Source: an uncultured Chlorobiaceae bacterium (lineage in GTDB: Bacteria; Bacteroidota; Chlorobiia; Chlorobiales; Chlorobiaceae). From it: DNA of 40,925 nucleotides. Location of the stretch: the NCBI GenBank assembly GCA_903824045.1, contig CAIJVD010000012.1, positions 1-40,925 on the forward strand, given 5' to 3'. Below, piece by piece: positions 15,835 to 25,293 of the stretch. The notes under the pieces were generated by a model. It was given only the letters and a program-made list of their open reading frames with translations, made no database searches and was not told the DNA's origin. Position numbers and translations under genes: made by a program. Position 1 is the first letter of the stretch. The number at the start of each line of letters is the position of its first letter.

Positions 15835-17310
15835 GTGGCATTGAAAGAGGAAAAATACAATCGCAATAACGTCGGCAGAAATGCGGCAACACGCAAGAGT
15901 GTGGTGCTGATTGCCGATGATGACAACACGTCGCGCCGCATCCTCAGTCATTTCGTCCAGAAAATGGGCTATCAGCCGATCGTGGCCGTTGACGGGGAGG
16001 AGTGCATAAGCGGCATCGAAGAACACGCTCCTGATGTGATTCTTCTGGATATCAACATGCCGAAAAAGGATGGCTTTGAGGTGATGCTGCATATGAAGGC
16101 GCACAATATAGCCACACCCGTCATCATGATCACCGCTTCGCATGACATTCCTCATGTTGTCAAGTGCATCAAGCTCGGAGCGTTTGAATACCTGACCAAG
16201 CCGCTGAGCATCGACCGTCTTGAGATAGTCATGAGAAATGCCCTTTCACAATCCGCACTCCAGGGCGAAGTTCAGCTGCTGAAAAAAGTTCTGAAAACAC
16301 AGTCCATCTTCCACAGGATAGTCGGCAAAAGCGAGGCGGTCAAGCTGGCCATCGAACAGGTCATGCAGGTCATGGAAACAGACCTGAACGTCCTCATTCT
16401 CGGCGAAAGCGGCACCGGCAAGGAGCTCTTCGCCCAGGCGATCCATGAGGGCAGCAAAAGAAAAAACGGCCCGTTCGTCTCCGTAAACTGCGCCGCGATC
16501 TCCAACAATCTTGCCGACAGCCTCCTCTTTGGACACGTCAAGGGATCCTTTACGGGTGCCAACAATGATCATATGGGCTTTTTCGAACAGGCAGACAACG
16601 GCACGATATTTCTTGACGAAATCGGGGATATGAACTCCGACATACAGGCAAAGGTGCTCCGGGCTCTGCAGGAGAGGAAAATCAGGCGCGTAGGCGAGAA
16701 ATCCGAACGAAGCGTCAACTTCAGGGTCATCTCCGCAACCAACAGGGACTTCTCCCTTGCCATCAAAAACAACCAGTTCAGGGAGGATCTCTACTACCGG
16801 CTGGAAGAGTTTACCCTCCTCATTCCCCCTCTCAGAGAGAGACGCGAAGATATTCCTCTCATTGCAAAACATTTTCTTTTCGAGTTTGCCAGCTCAAACG
16901 AAATCGAAACGCTGCAGTTCGGGCCGAATGCCTTTGAAAACCTTGCCGGCTACCAGTGGCCCGGAAACATTCGTGAGTTGAAAAATGCCATTCAGCGCTC
17001 AGCGGTAACCCGAAAAGGAAATATCATCGAAACGCTGAGGGCGGGACTCCTCCCCGGATCCGCTCAGAGAGAGCCTTCCGACAGGGGGATTGTCACGCAT
17101 CTCACCGAAATACCCCAACAGGAGGAGCGCAACGGCAACGGCACCACCATCGCCTATAGCCTCGAAGAACATGAGCGCGATGCGATCATCAAGGCATATA
17201 AAGCCTCACACGGCAACCTCACCAGAACGGCTCGCCTGCTCGGTATCGGTCGGGCAACGCTCTACAGAAAGCTCGACAAGTTCGGCCTCGAATACCTGAA
17301 GACAGGCTGA
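15835..17310 (+). CDS. Sigma-54-dependent response regulator (NtrC family)
   Basis: The 491-residue activator has an N-terminal receiver (acidic pair near ADDD 27-30, phosphoacceptor Asp ~72 in LLDINMP, Lys in YLTKPLS). The AAA+ domain has Walker A GESGTGKE at ~190-197, Walker B IFLDEIGDM at ~258-266 and the Arg-finger region REDLYYRL. A Fis-type helix-turn-helix at the C-terminus includes LTRTARLLGIGRATLYRKLDKFGL. The sigma-54 contact loop reads GSFTGA (~237-242) instead of the usual GAFTGA; some natural activators carry Ser here. No histidine kinase gene is adjacent, so it is an orphan regulator whose partner may be elsewhere. The start is GTG at 15835. It ends 25 bases from the convergent dut gene. 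Confidence 0.93.
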   Translation: MALKEEKYNRNNVGRNAATRKSVVLIADDDNTSRRILSHFVQKMGYQPIVAVDGEECISGIEEHAPDVILLDINMPKKDGFEVMLHMKAHNIATPVIMITASHDIPHVVKCIKLGAFEYLTKPLSIDRLEIVMRNALSQSALQGEVQLLKKVLKTQSIFHRIVGKSEAVKLAIEQVMQVMETDLNVLILGESGTGKELFAQAIHEGSKRKNGPFVSVNCAAISNNLADSLLFGHVKGSFTGANNDHMGFFEQADNGTIFLDEIGDMNSDIQAKVLRALQERKIRRVGEKSERSVNFRVISATNRDFSLAIKNNQFREDLYYRLEEFTLLIPPLRERREDIPLIAKHFLFEFASSNEIETLQFGPNAFENLAGYQWPGNIRELKNAIQRSAVTRKGNIIETLRAGLLPGSAQREPSDRGIVTHLTEIPQQEERNGNGTTIAYSLEEHERDAIIKAYKASHGNLTRTARLLGIGRATLYRKLDKFGLEYLKTG

Positions 17311-17335
17311 AGGGCCTTGCTGCCAGCTCGGAATC

Positions 17336-17791
17336 TCAGCGGGCAGCTATACCCGTATGACCAAACCCACCCTCTCCACGCATAGTGGTGCCAAGCTCCC
17401 CAAGCCCATCTACCTCTCTGAACTCTACATGCTCCACTTTTGCAACAACCATCTGGGCAATGCGGTCGCCGTGATTGACCATGAAAGCCTCTTTTCCGTA
17501 GTTGATGAGAATCACCTTGACCTCACCGCGGTAATCCGCATCAATGGTTGCCGGTGTATTCGGCAGCGAGATCATTGAGCGGAGCGCCAGGCCGCTTCGA
17601 GGCCGGAGCTGAGCCTCATACCCCTCGGGAAGCTCGATGGCAAAGCCGGAAGGAATAAGTGCCGTTGCCATCGGCTCGATCGTCACCGGGCCCTCAAGAC
17701 ATGCCGAAACGTCCATTCCCGCAGCATGCGAGGTTGCATAAACCGGAAACGTCGCTTGTTTGTTAAGCCGAACTATCTTTACTTGTAGCAT
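17336..17791 (-). CDS. dut: dUTP diphosphatase (dUTPase)
   Basis: It hydrolyses dUTP to dUMP and pyrophosphate, which keeps uracil out of DNA and feeds dTMP synthesis. The 151-residue protein is the usual trimeric size and shows all five family motifs in order: AGMDVSA, PRSGLAL, the [16 protein letters not shown] segment with its catalytic Asp, GDRIAQMVV, and the glycine-rich C-terminal arm [10 protein letters not shown]. The arm usually reads RGSGGFGSTG, so this copy differs at two positions. It is divergent from bshB1 and convergent with the sigma-54 activator gene. Confidence 0.95.
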   Translation of the reverse strand: MLQVKIVRLNKQATFPVYATSHAAGMDVSACLEGPVTIEPMATALIPSGFAIELPEGYEAQLRPRSGLALRSMISLPNTPATIDADYRGEVKVILINYGKEAFMVNHGDRIAQMVVAKVEHVEFREVDGLGELGTTMRGEGGFGHTGIAAR

Positions 17792-17848
17792 TAGCGAAGA
17801 GTTACAGAGTTGAGGGTGATTTGCTGCACATCAATATATACCACTTTC

Positions 17849-18598
17849 ATGACAAGGCAATCCGGGAGTTCAGGTGACAATCTCTATGCGCTCGCATTCG
17901 GTGCCCATCCCGACGATGTCGAGCTTTCATGCGGCGCCACCCTTCTGAAAATCATCGCCGAAGGCCGCAGTGTTGGCGTCTGTGACCTGACCAAGGGAGA
18001 GATGGGTACGGCAGGAACCCCCGAAACAAGGGCTGCCGAAGCCGCTGAAGCCGCAAAGATTATGGGATACCAAAGCCGCACCACGCTCGACCTTGGCGAC
18101 TCAAAGCTCTTCTACACTGAAGAAAACCTGGCGGCAATCATACGGGTCATCCGGCAGTTCCGGCCCGAGGTGGTCTTTTCGAATCCTCCGGACGAACGCC
18201 ATCCGGACCATGGAAAAGCATCGAACCTTGTTACTGACGCCGTCTACTACGCAGGGCTCAAAAACCTCCCGACGGCTCTCGACGGCATACCCCAGGAGCC
18301 TCATCGTCCGCGTCACCTGCTCTACTACATCCAGTTTCGCCACCTCGAGCCCCGCTTGATTGTTGACGTCTCGGAAACATTTGAGACTTCAAGGCGCGCA
18401 ATTCTTGCCTTTAGCTCGCAGTTCTACCAGGAGGGTGCTGAGGACGAGCCCCAAACCCTGATTAAGCGAAAGGAGTTTCTTACCGGACTCGAAGCCCGCG
18501 CAAGGTATTTTGGCGAGCAGATCGGCGTCGTCTACGGCGAGGGGTTCATCAATCCCACAACACTCGCCGTTAACTCCTTCAGCGGCCTCTTTGGCTGA
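17849..18598 (+). CDS. bshB1: Bacillithiol biosynthesis deacetylase BshB1-like (PIG-L family)
   Basis: The zinc-dependent LmbE/PIG-L fold is marked by AFGAHPDDVELSCGATL, which holds the AHPDD metal ligands, and by the second ligand motif ERHPDHGKAS. With ATG 17849 the product has 249 residues. It resembles BshB1, which removes the acetyl group from GlcNAc-malate to give GlcN-malate in bacillithiol synthesis. Green sulfur bacteria make N-methyl-bacillithiol, so the assignment fits the organism. An in-frame TTG at 17810 would add 13 residues (including RVICC) without a better ribosome binding site. It is divergent from dut. Confidence 0.85.
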   Translation: MTRQSGSSGDNLYALAFGAHPDDVELSCGATLLKIIAEGRSVGVCDLTKGEMGTAGTPETRAAEAAEAAKIMGYQSRTTLDLGDSKLFYTEENLAAIIRVIRQFRPEVVFSNPPDERHPDHGKASNLVTDAVYYAGLKNLPTALDGIPQEPHRPRHLLYYIQFRHLEPRLIVDVSETFETSRRAILAFSSQFYQEGAEDEPQTLIKRKEFLTGLEARARYFGEQIGVVYGEGFINPTTLAVNSFSGLFG

Positions 18599-18686
18599 AC
18601 ATGCAGCCGCCTCTGCACCCCCCGAATGTGCTCAAAAATGGTTATACTGCACCGCCCTCTGAATTGACAATTATCGGCGATATCCC

Positions 18687-20381
18687 ATGAGACGAAAACT
18701 TCTTCGAGCCGCCCTGCTTCCGCTCTCCATAGTGCTGATCCTTGCCGGGATATTCGGCTGCAGGGGCAACAACGGTGAGCCGCAGCGCAAGGGAATCGTT
18801 ACGGCTGTATCGGCGGATTTTGACTATCTCAACCCGCTCCTCATCCAGCTCTCCATGTCCCGGGAGATCTGCAAACTCATCTATCCAGCGCTTGTCAGGC
18901 CATCACTTGACGACAGGAGCGGAACCATAATCTACCTGCCCGCTACGGCTAAAAGCTGGGAGTTCTCGAAGGATGGTCGCAATGCCACCTTCCACCTCCA
19001 AAGCCAGTGCGTCTGGGAAGACGGCAAGCCAGTCACTGCGCGCGACTTCAAATACTCCTACGGCCTCTATATCAACCCGAAAATTGCGAGCGCCCGCCAG
19101 CACTATCTCGACGACCTGCTTCTGCTCCCCGACGGAACCCCCGACATCAATCGTGCAGTTGAGACCCCGAATGACTCGACCCTCGTCCTCCATTTCAGCA
19201 AGCCAATGGCCCCTGATATCGTTCTGGACCATTTCAACGACCTCATGCCGGTTGCCGAGCATCTCTTCAAGGCATACTCACCCGAAGAGATCCGCGCAAA
19301 AGCCTCCGACATACCGGTGCTCGGCGCCGGACCGTTCAGGGTAAAAAAATGGGCACGCCAGGAAAAACTTGAGCTCGAGAGCAGTCCATCCTCCCGTCTG
19401 CCCCGCCCCGCCACCATAAAGTCCATGATTTTTGTTGTTGTTCCCGAATACACCACGCGACTTGCCATGCTCCGTTCCGGTCAGATTGACGCCATGATAT
19501 CGGCTGGAGGCATCAATCCCAAAGAGATTGCTGATCTTGCCAAAACCTCTCCCTCCATCGAGATAAAACCAGTCAAAAACCGCTACTTCGACAGCATTGT
19601 CTGGCTGAACATTGATGGAGATGCCTGGCGCACCAGCCGCCGGATAGTACCGCACCCCCTCTTCGGCGACAGCCGGGTCCGCCGGGCCCTTACCCTTGCC
19701 ATCGACCGCCAGTCGATTATCGACGGATTCATGGGGCCTCTTCACGCGACGATCGTCAACACCTCACTCTCCCCGGCCCACAGCAAAATCATCGACACAA
19801 CGCTCGACCCATACGAATACAATCCCAAAAAGGCATCGGCCCTTCTGTGCGAAGCGGGATGGGCGCCCGGAGCGGACGGCATCCTTCGCAAAAACGGCAA
19901 AAAGTTCACCTTCCAGCTCGCCGCCCCGGTTGGCAATCCCAGACGAAACTATGCGGCAACCATTGTCCAGCAGAACCTGCGCGATATAGGCATCGACTGC
20001 CGACTGAAATTCGATGAGAGCCTCGTCTTTCTGAAAAGCCAGAACGAATACCGATACGACGCCGCGCTCTCCGGCCTTGCTGCCGAAACGCTCCCCTTTC
20101 AGCTTGTCATCTGGGGATCCGATTTCGCCAAACGCCCCTTCAACTCATCGGCGTTCACCAACAAAGAGCTCGACGGGGTCATCTCAGAGCTTCAGCGCCC
20201 TCTTCCTGAAGAGCGCAAAATCCTGCTTTGGAAGCGCTACCAGAAAATCCTGCACGATGAACAGCCAAGAACCTTCCTTTACTACTATGATGAACTCGAA
20301 GGATTCAACAAGCGGATCACGAACGCGGAGGTCAACCTGATATCGACGCTCTACAACGCTCATGAATGGAGCGTCCGCTAA
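18687..20381 (+). CDS. ABC transporter substrate-binding lipoprotein (peptide/nickel family 5)
   Basis: The 564-residue protein has a lipoprotein signal peptide with the lipobox LAGIFGC (lipidated Cys at ~25). It also has the family-5 solute-binding fold seen in OppA/DppA: YPALVRPSLDD, FHLQSQCVWEDGKPVTARDFKYSYG, GAGPFRVKKWARQEKLELE, RVRRALTLAIDRQSIIDGF and a C-terminal YDAALSG. It probably binds peptides or a similar solute outside the cytoplasmic membrane. No permease or ATPase genes lie next to it, so it is an orphan binding protein that must use transport components encoded elsewhere. The next gene, bchF, starts 113 bases downstream. Confidence 0.88.
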   Translation: MRRKLLRAALLPLSIVLILAGIFGCRGNNGEPQRKGIVTAVSADFDYLNPLLIQLSMSREICKLIYPALVRPSLDDRSGTIIYLPATAKSWEFSKDGRNATFHLQSQCVWEDGKPVTARDFKYSYGLYINPKIASARQHYLDDLLLLPDGTPDINRAVETPNDSTLVLHFSKPMAPDIVLDHFNDLMPVAEHLFKAYSPEEIRAKASDIPVLGAGPFRVKKWARQEKLELESSPSSRLPRPATIKSMIFVVVPEYTTRLAMLRSGQIDAMISAGGINPKEIADLAKTSPSIEIKPVKNRYFDSIVWLNIDGDAWRTSRRIVPHPLFGDSRVRRALTLAIDRQSIIDGFMGPLHATIVNTSLSPAHSKIIDTTLDPYEYNPKKASALLCEAGWAPGADGILRKNGKKFTFQLAAPVGNPRRNYAATIVQQNLRDIGIDCRLKFDESLVFLKSQNEYRYDAALSGLAAETLPFQLVIWGSDFAKRPFNSSAFTNKELDGVISELQRPLPEERKILLWKRYQKILHDEQPRTFLYYYDELEGFNKRITNAEVNLISTLYNAHEWSVR

Positions 20382-20494
20382 CCGGACGGGTCACCTTTTG
20401 CGGCACTTGCCAAATTGCTATATTCATCTGGTTTTTGAAGGGAAAACCGAAGAGTTTGAAACCATTTTTCACCATCCAAGAAGGTATTGGCCCT

Positions 20495-20968
20495 ATGCCC
20501 CGCTACACCCCTGAACAGCTTGCACGCAGAAACGCATCGGTCTGGACGACGGTCCAGGGAGTTCTTGCCCCGATACAGTTCGTCATGTTCCTTGCTGGCC
20601 TCACCGTCACCTGGCTCTACTCTTCGGGAATCTGGATCCACGACTTTTACTGGATCACCTTTTTTGTGACCCTGAAAACCCTGATGCTTCTGTTGATATT
20701 TGTAACCGGAGGATTTTTTGAGCTGGAAGTTTTTGGCGCATTTGCCTTTGCACCGGAATTTTTCTGGGAGGATTTCGGCAGCGCCATAGCCATGGTGGTG
20801 CACCTCTCATACTTTGTCCTCTTCTTTCTGCATCTCGAAGAGAGCACGCTCATCTGGACTGCGCTTCTCGCCTATCTGAGCTATCTGGTCAACGCCGCCC
20901 AGTTTGTCATCCGCCTGCTTCTTGAAAAGCACAACGAGAAAAAGCTTCGCCAGCAAAAGACGGCCTGA
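20495..20968 (+). CDS. bchF: 3-Vinyl bacteriochlorophyllide hydratase
   Basis: It hydrates the C3-vinyl group of the chlorin ring to 3-hydroxyethyl, a step for bacteriochlorophyll a and for the chlorosome pigments. The 157-residue membrane protein opens with MPRYTPEQLARRNASVWTTVQGVLAPIQF, characteristic of BchF. It has about four hydrophobic segments and a basic C-terminus. The reading frame continues upstream to 20366, but the family start motif and AGAAGG about 10 bases upstream select ATG 20495. It is followed by bchC 22 bases later and then bchX, forming a bchF-bchC-bchX operon. TATATT at 20414-20419 is a possible -10 region. Confidence 0.92.
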   Translation: MPRYTPEQLARRNASVWTTVQGVLAPIQFVMFLAGLTVTWLYSSGIWIHDFYWITFFVTLKTLMLLLIFVTGGFFELEVFGAFAFAPEFFWEDFGSAIAMVVHLSYFVLFFLHLEESTLIWTALLAYLSYLVNAAQFVIRLLLEKHNEKKLRQQKTA

Positions 20969-20990
20969 CCCCCCTGAACAGGAAATCATT

Positions 20991-21959
20991 ATGAAAGCAA
21001 AAGCAGTCATCTTCACCGGAGTCAAGCAGATAAAGCTCTCTGAGGTCACCCTCAAGCCGCTCTCCTCAAACGATGTGCTTGTAGAGACCTGGTGGTCCTC
21101 AATAAGCGCAGGAACCGAAAAGATGGCCTATAACGGCCTTATCCCGTCATGGCCCTTCATCTTCCCGTTTATTCCCGGTTATGAAACTGTCGGAAAGATC
21201 ATCAAGGCAGGTGATCAGGTCAACCAGGAGCTGATCGGCAAGTTCGCCTATGTCGCCGGTTCTTTCGGCTACGAAGGGGTTCAGGGGGCGTTCGGAGGCG
21301 CATCAGAGTTCATCGTCTGCCCGGTTGAGAGCATTACCCTCCTGGAAGGCATAGAAAACCCGGAACTCGGTATAGCCCTCCCGCTTGGAGCAACAGCGCT
21401 GCATATTGTTGATCTTGCCTGTGTTGAAAATAAACAAGTGCTGGTCCTCGGCCAGGGTGCGGTAGGACTGCTCGCTTCCGAACTTGCAAAACACCAGGGC
21501 GCAAAGCTGGTGGCGGCAACCGATCTCAAGCAGAACCGTCTCGACTGCTCCGCAGCAGATTTGAAAGTTAACCCTGAAAGCGAAGATCTCGCAGCCGCAC
21601 TTGCCGTTCATGAATTTGACGTGCTTATAGACAGCACCGGCATCATGAGCGCCATCGACGCCGGGCTCAAGTTCCTGAAATTCCACGGAACGGTGATCTT
21701 TGGCGGATACTACCAGCGAATGAACATCGACTACTCCCAGGCCTTCAACAAGGAGCTCTCATTCATAGCTGCAAAGCAGTGGGCAAAGGGTGACCTGGAG
21801 CGTGTGAGAGAGCTTGTCGCCCTGGGCAAACTCAATGCCGAAAAGATATTTACCCACCGCTGCACGCTCGACGAAAACATCGAGGCAGCTTATCTGACAG
21901 CGTTCAACGACCCCGACTGCCTCAAGATGGTGGTAAACTGGAAAACCGACAAGAACTGA
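20991..21959 (+). CDS. bchC: Bacteriochlorophyllide a 3-hydroxyethyl dehydrogenase
   Basis: It oxidises the C3 1-hydroxyethyl group to the acetyl group of bacteriochlorophyll a. The 322-residue protein is a medium-chain dehydrogenase/reductase relative: ISAGTEKMAYNG, IPGYETVGKII, and the nucleotide-binding VLVLGQGAVGLLASELAKHQGA. Most of the catalytic-zinc Cys pattern of alcohol dehydrogenases is absent, as is normal for BchC. The start ATG 20991 has AGGA 8 bases upstream. It lies between bchF and bchX, 44 bases before the latter. Confidence 0.93.
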   Translation: MKAKAVIFTGVKQIKLSEVTLKPLSSNDVLVETWWSSISAGTEKMAYNGLIPSWPFIFPFIPGYETVGKIIKAGDQVNQELIGKFAYVAGSFGYEGVQGAFGGASEFIVCPVESITLLEGIENPELGIALPLGATALHIVDLACVENKQVLVLGQGAVGLLASELAKHQGAKLVAATDLKQNRLDCSAADLKVNPESEDLAAALAVHEFDVLIDSTGIMSAIDAGLKFLKFHGTVIFGGYYQRMNIDYSQAFNKELSFIAAKQWAKGDLERVRELVALGKLNAEKIFTHRCTLDENIEAAYLTAFNDPDCLKMVVNWKTDKN

Positions 21960-22003
21960 AGGGCAGAGAGAAAACCGAAACCACATATTTCCGGCGGAAG
22001 AAA

Positions 22004-23116
22004 ATGGCAGCAAGAACGATTGCAATTTATGGAAAGGGCGGCATAGGCAAAAGCTTTACGACGACCAACCTCAGCGCCACGTTCGCCATGATGAACAAGC
22101 GGGTGCTGCAGCTTGGTTGCGATCCCAAGCACGACTCCACCACCTCGCTCTTCGGAGGAATTCCCCTGCCGACCGTCACCGACCTCTTTGCCGAAAAGAG
22201 TGCACTGAACCAGCCGCTCACCATCAGCGACATTGTCTTCCGCCGAGATATCCCCGGCTTTCCCCAGCCGATTTACGGCATTGAGCTCGGAGGGCCCCAG
22301 GTTGGACGAGGGTGCGGCGGAAGGGGGATCATCTCGGGCTTCGACACCCTCGAAAAGCTCGGCATCTTCAAGTGGGATATCGACATCATCCTCATGGATT
22401 TCCTCGGTGATGTGGTCTGCGGCGGATTTGCCACACCGCTTGCCAGATCGCTCAGCGAGGAAGTGATACTGGTCACAAACAACGACCGCCAATCGATCTT
22501 CACAGCCAACAACATCTGCCGCGCCAACAACTACTTCAAAACCATCGGCGGCTCATCTCGCCTGCTCGGCCTCATCATCAACCGCGACGACGGCAGCGGC
22601 ATCGCCGAAAAATATGCCCGTGAAGCCGGCATACCGGTACTCATGAAGGTGCCTTATGATGCCTCCGCCCGTGACATGGACGACAGTTTTGACTTCGCCG
22701 TAAGGCTGCCCGACATACGCGACCGTTTCCGGAAGCTTGCCACCGACATTCTCGAAAACCGTATCCAGCCATCCCCTTCAGGCGGTCTTGATTTTCAGCA
22801 ATTCGTCAGGATCTTCGGAGCGGTGAGCGACGACGCACCCACGCCCGCCACCGCCGAAGAGCTTTTCGGCAAAACGCAAAAACCGGCAGCCGCAATCGAA
22901 AAAGCCGGCGTCGCTCAGCAGGAGAGTGATGAAATGAAGATGCAGCGCGCAATCGAACAGCTCACGGCGGAAGAAAAAGAGCTCTACCTGCTCTTTGAAC
23001 AAGAGTCGAAAAGCATTAGCGAAATAGCCGCCATAACCCGGCGAAGCGAACCCGAGGTCCGTGAACTGCTCTCAAGCGCCAGAGCCCAACTAAAACGCCT
23101 CTTCTTCGAAAGCTAA
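22004..23116 (+). CDS. bchX: Chlorophyllide a reductase iron protein BchX, with a C-terminal helix-turn-helix-like extension
   Basis: This is the ATP-driven NifH-like component that feeds electrons to BchYZ to reduce ring B of chlorophyllide a. The 370-residue protein has the P-loop GKGGIGKS at 10-17, the switch region LGCDPKHDSTTSLF, and two 4Fe-4S ligand Cys residues at 104 (GRGCGGRGI) and 139 (DVVCGGF), so the reductase core is intact. Core homology ends near ~270. A linker follows, then residues ~313-368 carry LTAEEKELYLLFEQE, SISEIAAITRRSEPEV and RAQLKRLF. That tail aligns without gaps to the sigma-70 region 4 helix-turn-helix. Rhodobacter BchX is shorter and lacks it. It is the last gene of bchFCX. 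bchY and bchZ are not in the window. Confidence 0.93.
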   Translation: MAARTIAIYGKGGIGKSFTTTNLSATFAMMNKRVLQLGCDPKHDSTTSLFGGIPLPTVTDLFAEKSALNQPLTISDIVFRRDIPGFPQPIYGIELGGPQVGRGCGGRGIISGFDTLEKLGIFKWDIDIILMDFLGDVVCGGFATPLARSLSEEVILVTNNDRQSIFTANNICRANNYFKTIGGSSRLLGLIINRDDGSGIAEKYAREAGIPVLMKVPYDASARDMDDSFDFAVRLPDIRDRFRKLATDILENRIQPSPSGGLDFQQFVRIFGAVSDDAPTPATAEELFGKTQKPAAAIEKAGVAQQESDEMKMQRAIEQLTAEEKELYLLFEQESKSISEIAAITRRSEPEVRELLSSARAQLKRLFFES

Positions 23117-23142
23117 CCCCAAAAAAAGAAGGGGACGTTCAC

Positions 23143-23164
23143 AACTAATTAAACTAATGGGAAC
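23143..23164. repeat. Dispersed repeat, copy 1
   Basis: Twenty-two bases with the core ATTAAACTAA followed by GGGAAC match 30014-30035 with two mismatches. The preceding GGGGACGTTCACA is typical of short repeat or insertion-element ends. It lies in the gap between bchX and typA. No transposase is present beside this copy. Confidence 0.5.
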
Positions 23165-23228
23165 GAGGCAAACTCCTCAACACCTATCAGCCCCATCTCA
23201 TCTCCTGAAGCACACCCCATTCGCTCCA

Positions 23229-23265
23229 AACAGAAAAGCCCCCGAAATCCGGAGGCTTTTCTGTT
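23229..23265. terminator. Bidirectional terminator between bchX and typA
   Basis: AACAGAAAAGCC (23229-23240) pairs with GGCTTTTCTGTT (23254-23265), and the inner bases CCCG/CCGGA can extend the stem. T-rich and A-rich arms give a U-tract for both convergent genes. Confidence 0.8.
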
Positions 23266-23298
23266 ATCATCGTGAGCTGAAAAGCTTCAGTCTGTTAC

Positions 23299-25125
23299 TC
23301 AGGCCTTGTCACGCTTCGTCTGCTTAGCCCTCAGGTTCATGTCAAGAATCTTCTTGCGAAGCCTGATGCTCTGGGGGGTTACCTCCAGCAGCTCATCGTC
23401 ATTGATGAACTCAAGCGCCTGTTCCAGCGAAAGAATTTTCGGCGGGGTGAGGCGAAGCGACTCGTCGGTGCCCGAAGAGCGCATGTTGCTGAGCTTTTTG
23501 GTCTTGCAGACGTTGAGGGTAATATCGAGCCCTCTGGTGGACTCACCGACAATCATGCCGGCGTAAACCTTGGTGTTCGGTGAAACAAAGAAGGTACCGC
23601 GGTCTTCGAGAGCGCTGAGCGCATAGGCCACGCAGGTTCCGGTCTCGGCAACCACAAGAGCGCCTGACTCCCTTGAGGGCAGCTTGCCCTTGAACGGCTG
23701 ATAGTTATAGAAGACGTGGGAGAGAATACCCTCGCCCTTGGTATCGGTGGTAAACTCGAGATTATAACCGATCAGACCCCTTGTCGGGATTTCAAACTCA
23801 AGGCGAACCATACCGCCACGAAGAGTGCCCATATGAGTCATCTCAGCCTTTCTGCGGCCCATCTTTTCAATGATCACGCCGGTATACTCATCCGGAATGT
23901 CGATGGTGACATGCTCGATCGGCTCAATCATAACGCCATTTTCATCATTGTGCATGATGACCTCCGGCCTTGCAATGGCGAGTTCGTACCCCTCACGCCT
24001 CATGGTCTCAATCAGCACGGAGAGGTGAAGCTCACCCCTGCCTGAAACGCGGAAGGTATCAGCACTGTCGGTCTCCTCGACGTTGAGGGCGACATTGGTC
24101 ATGACCTCTTTCATCAGCCTTTCGCGAATTTTGCGGCTGGTAACCTCCTTGCCCTCAAGTCCGGCAAAGGGAGAGTCGTTCACCGAGAAGAGCATGGAGA
24201 GTGTCGGCTTGCTGATTTCGAACGACTCGAGCAGTTCCGGTGCATCTATGGCCGCAAGAGTCATACCAACGTTGGCGTCGGCAATGCCCGCCAGAGCGAT
24301 GATATCGCCCGAAGAGGCCTCTTTGGCCTCAACCTTCTGAAGCTTATCGAACTGGAAGAGCTTGGTAACCGTACCGCGACCGGCAAGTCCCTCGGGGCTT
24401 ACCACTGCGAGCTGGGTTCCGGGGCTCACTGTACCGCGATGGATACGGCCGATGGCGATCTTGCCGATGTACTCGCTGTAGTCGAGGCTGGTCACCAGCA
24501 TCTGGAATGGCGCATCATCATTGGTCTCCGGAGGCGGAATCTCCTTGATGATGATATCAAGCAGGAGGCTCATGTCGCCATCCTCGTCATCCATGCTGTA
24601 CTTGGCAATGCCATTCTTGGCGGAAGTAAACAAATAAGGGAAATCGAGCTGCTCCTCTTCTGCACCGAGAGCAATGAAGAGATCGAGCACCTGATCGTGA
24701 ACCTTGACCGGGTCAGACTGCGGACGGTCGATCTTGTTGATAACGACGATAGGCTTCAAATGAAGCTCAAGAGCCTTGCGCAACACAAACTTGGTCTGCG
24801 GCATAGGGCCCTCGAAGGCGTCGACAAGAAGCAGCACACCGTCAACCATCTTGAGAATGCGCTCCACCTCACCACCGAAATCAGCGTGGCCCGGTGTATC
24901 GACAATATTGATCTTGTAATCCTTGTATACGGCAGAAGCATTTTTTGAAAAAATCGTAATGCCCCGCTCCCGCTCCTGGGGATTGGAGTCCAGCACCCTT
25001 ACATTGACCTGCTGATTATCCCTGAATGCGCCGGTCTTCTGGAAGATCGAATCAACAAGTGTGGTTTTCCCATGATCAACGTGCGCGATAATGGCTATAT
25101 TTCTAATATTCTTTTTCGAGCTCAT
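23299..25125 (-). CDS. typA: Ribosome-associated GTPase TypA/BipA
   Basis: This translational GTPase acts on the ribosome and 50S assembly, mostly under stress. Starting at ATG 25125 the protein has 608 residues, the family's usual length. G motifs are [10 protein letters not shown], the switch [19 protein letters not shown] and NKIDRP. They are followed by the EF-G-like domains III and V ([37 protein letters not shown]) and the BipA-specific C-terminal domain ([35 protein letters not shown]). The frame is open to 25266, but AAGGAT just upstream of 25125 and the family alignment decide the start. It is divergent from hemX and convergent with bchX. Confidence 0.95.
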   Translation of the reverse strand: MSSKKNIRNIAIIAHVDHGKTTLVDSIFQKTGAFRDNQQVNVRVLDSNPQERERGITIFSKNASAVYKDYKINIVDTPGHADFGGEVERILKMVDGVLLLVDAFEGPMPQTKFVLRKALELHLKPIVVINKIDRPQSDPVKVHDQVLDLFIALGAEEEQLDFPYLFTSAKNGIAKYSMDDEDGDMSLLLDIIIKEIPPPETNDDAPFQMLVTSLDYSEYIGKIAIGRIHRGTVSPGTQLAVVSPEGLAGRGTVTKLFQFDKLQKVEAKEASSGDIIALAGIADANVGMTLAAIDAPELLESFEISKPTLSMLFSVNDSPFAGLEGKEVTSRKIRERLMKEVMTNVALNVEETDSADTFRVSGRGELHLSVLIETMRREGYELAIARPEVIMHNDENGVMIEPIEHVTIDIPDEYTGVIIEKMGRRKAEMTHMGTLRGGMVRLEFEIPTRGLIGYNLEFTTDTKGEGILSHVFYNYQPFKGKLPSRESGALVVAETGTCVAYALSALEDRGTFFVSPNTKVYAGMIVGESTRGLDITLNVCKTKKLSNMRSSGTDESLRLTPPKILSLEQALEFINDDELLEVTPQSIRLRKKILDMNLRAKQTKRDKA

Positions 25126-25293
25126 CTTTTTATCCTTGTAAATAAAAGTATATTTATACCCCATGACGGCCGGAATATACATTTTTTCTTTGTAATTCAG
25201 ACCACAATCTTTGCGCCGGGAAGATGCTTCATCTGAAAGGTTCTCCCGTATGCTCAAGGCAACCATTTAACTGCCAGATCCCCCCCCTCTACC

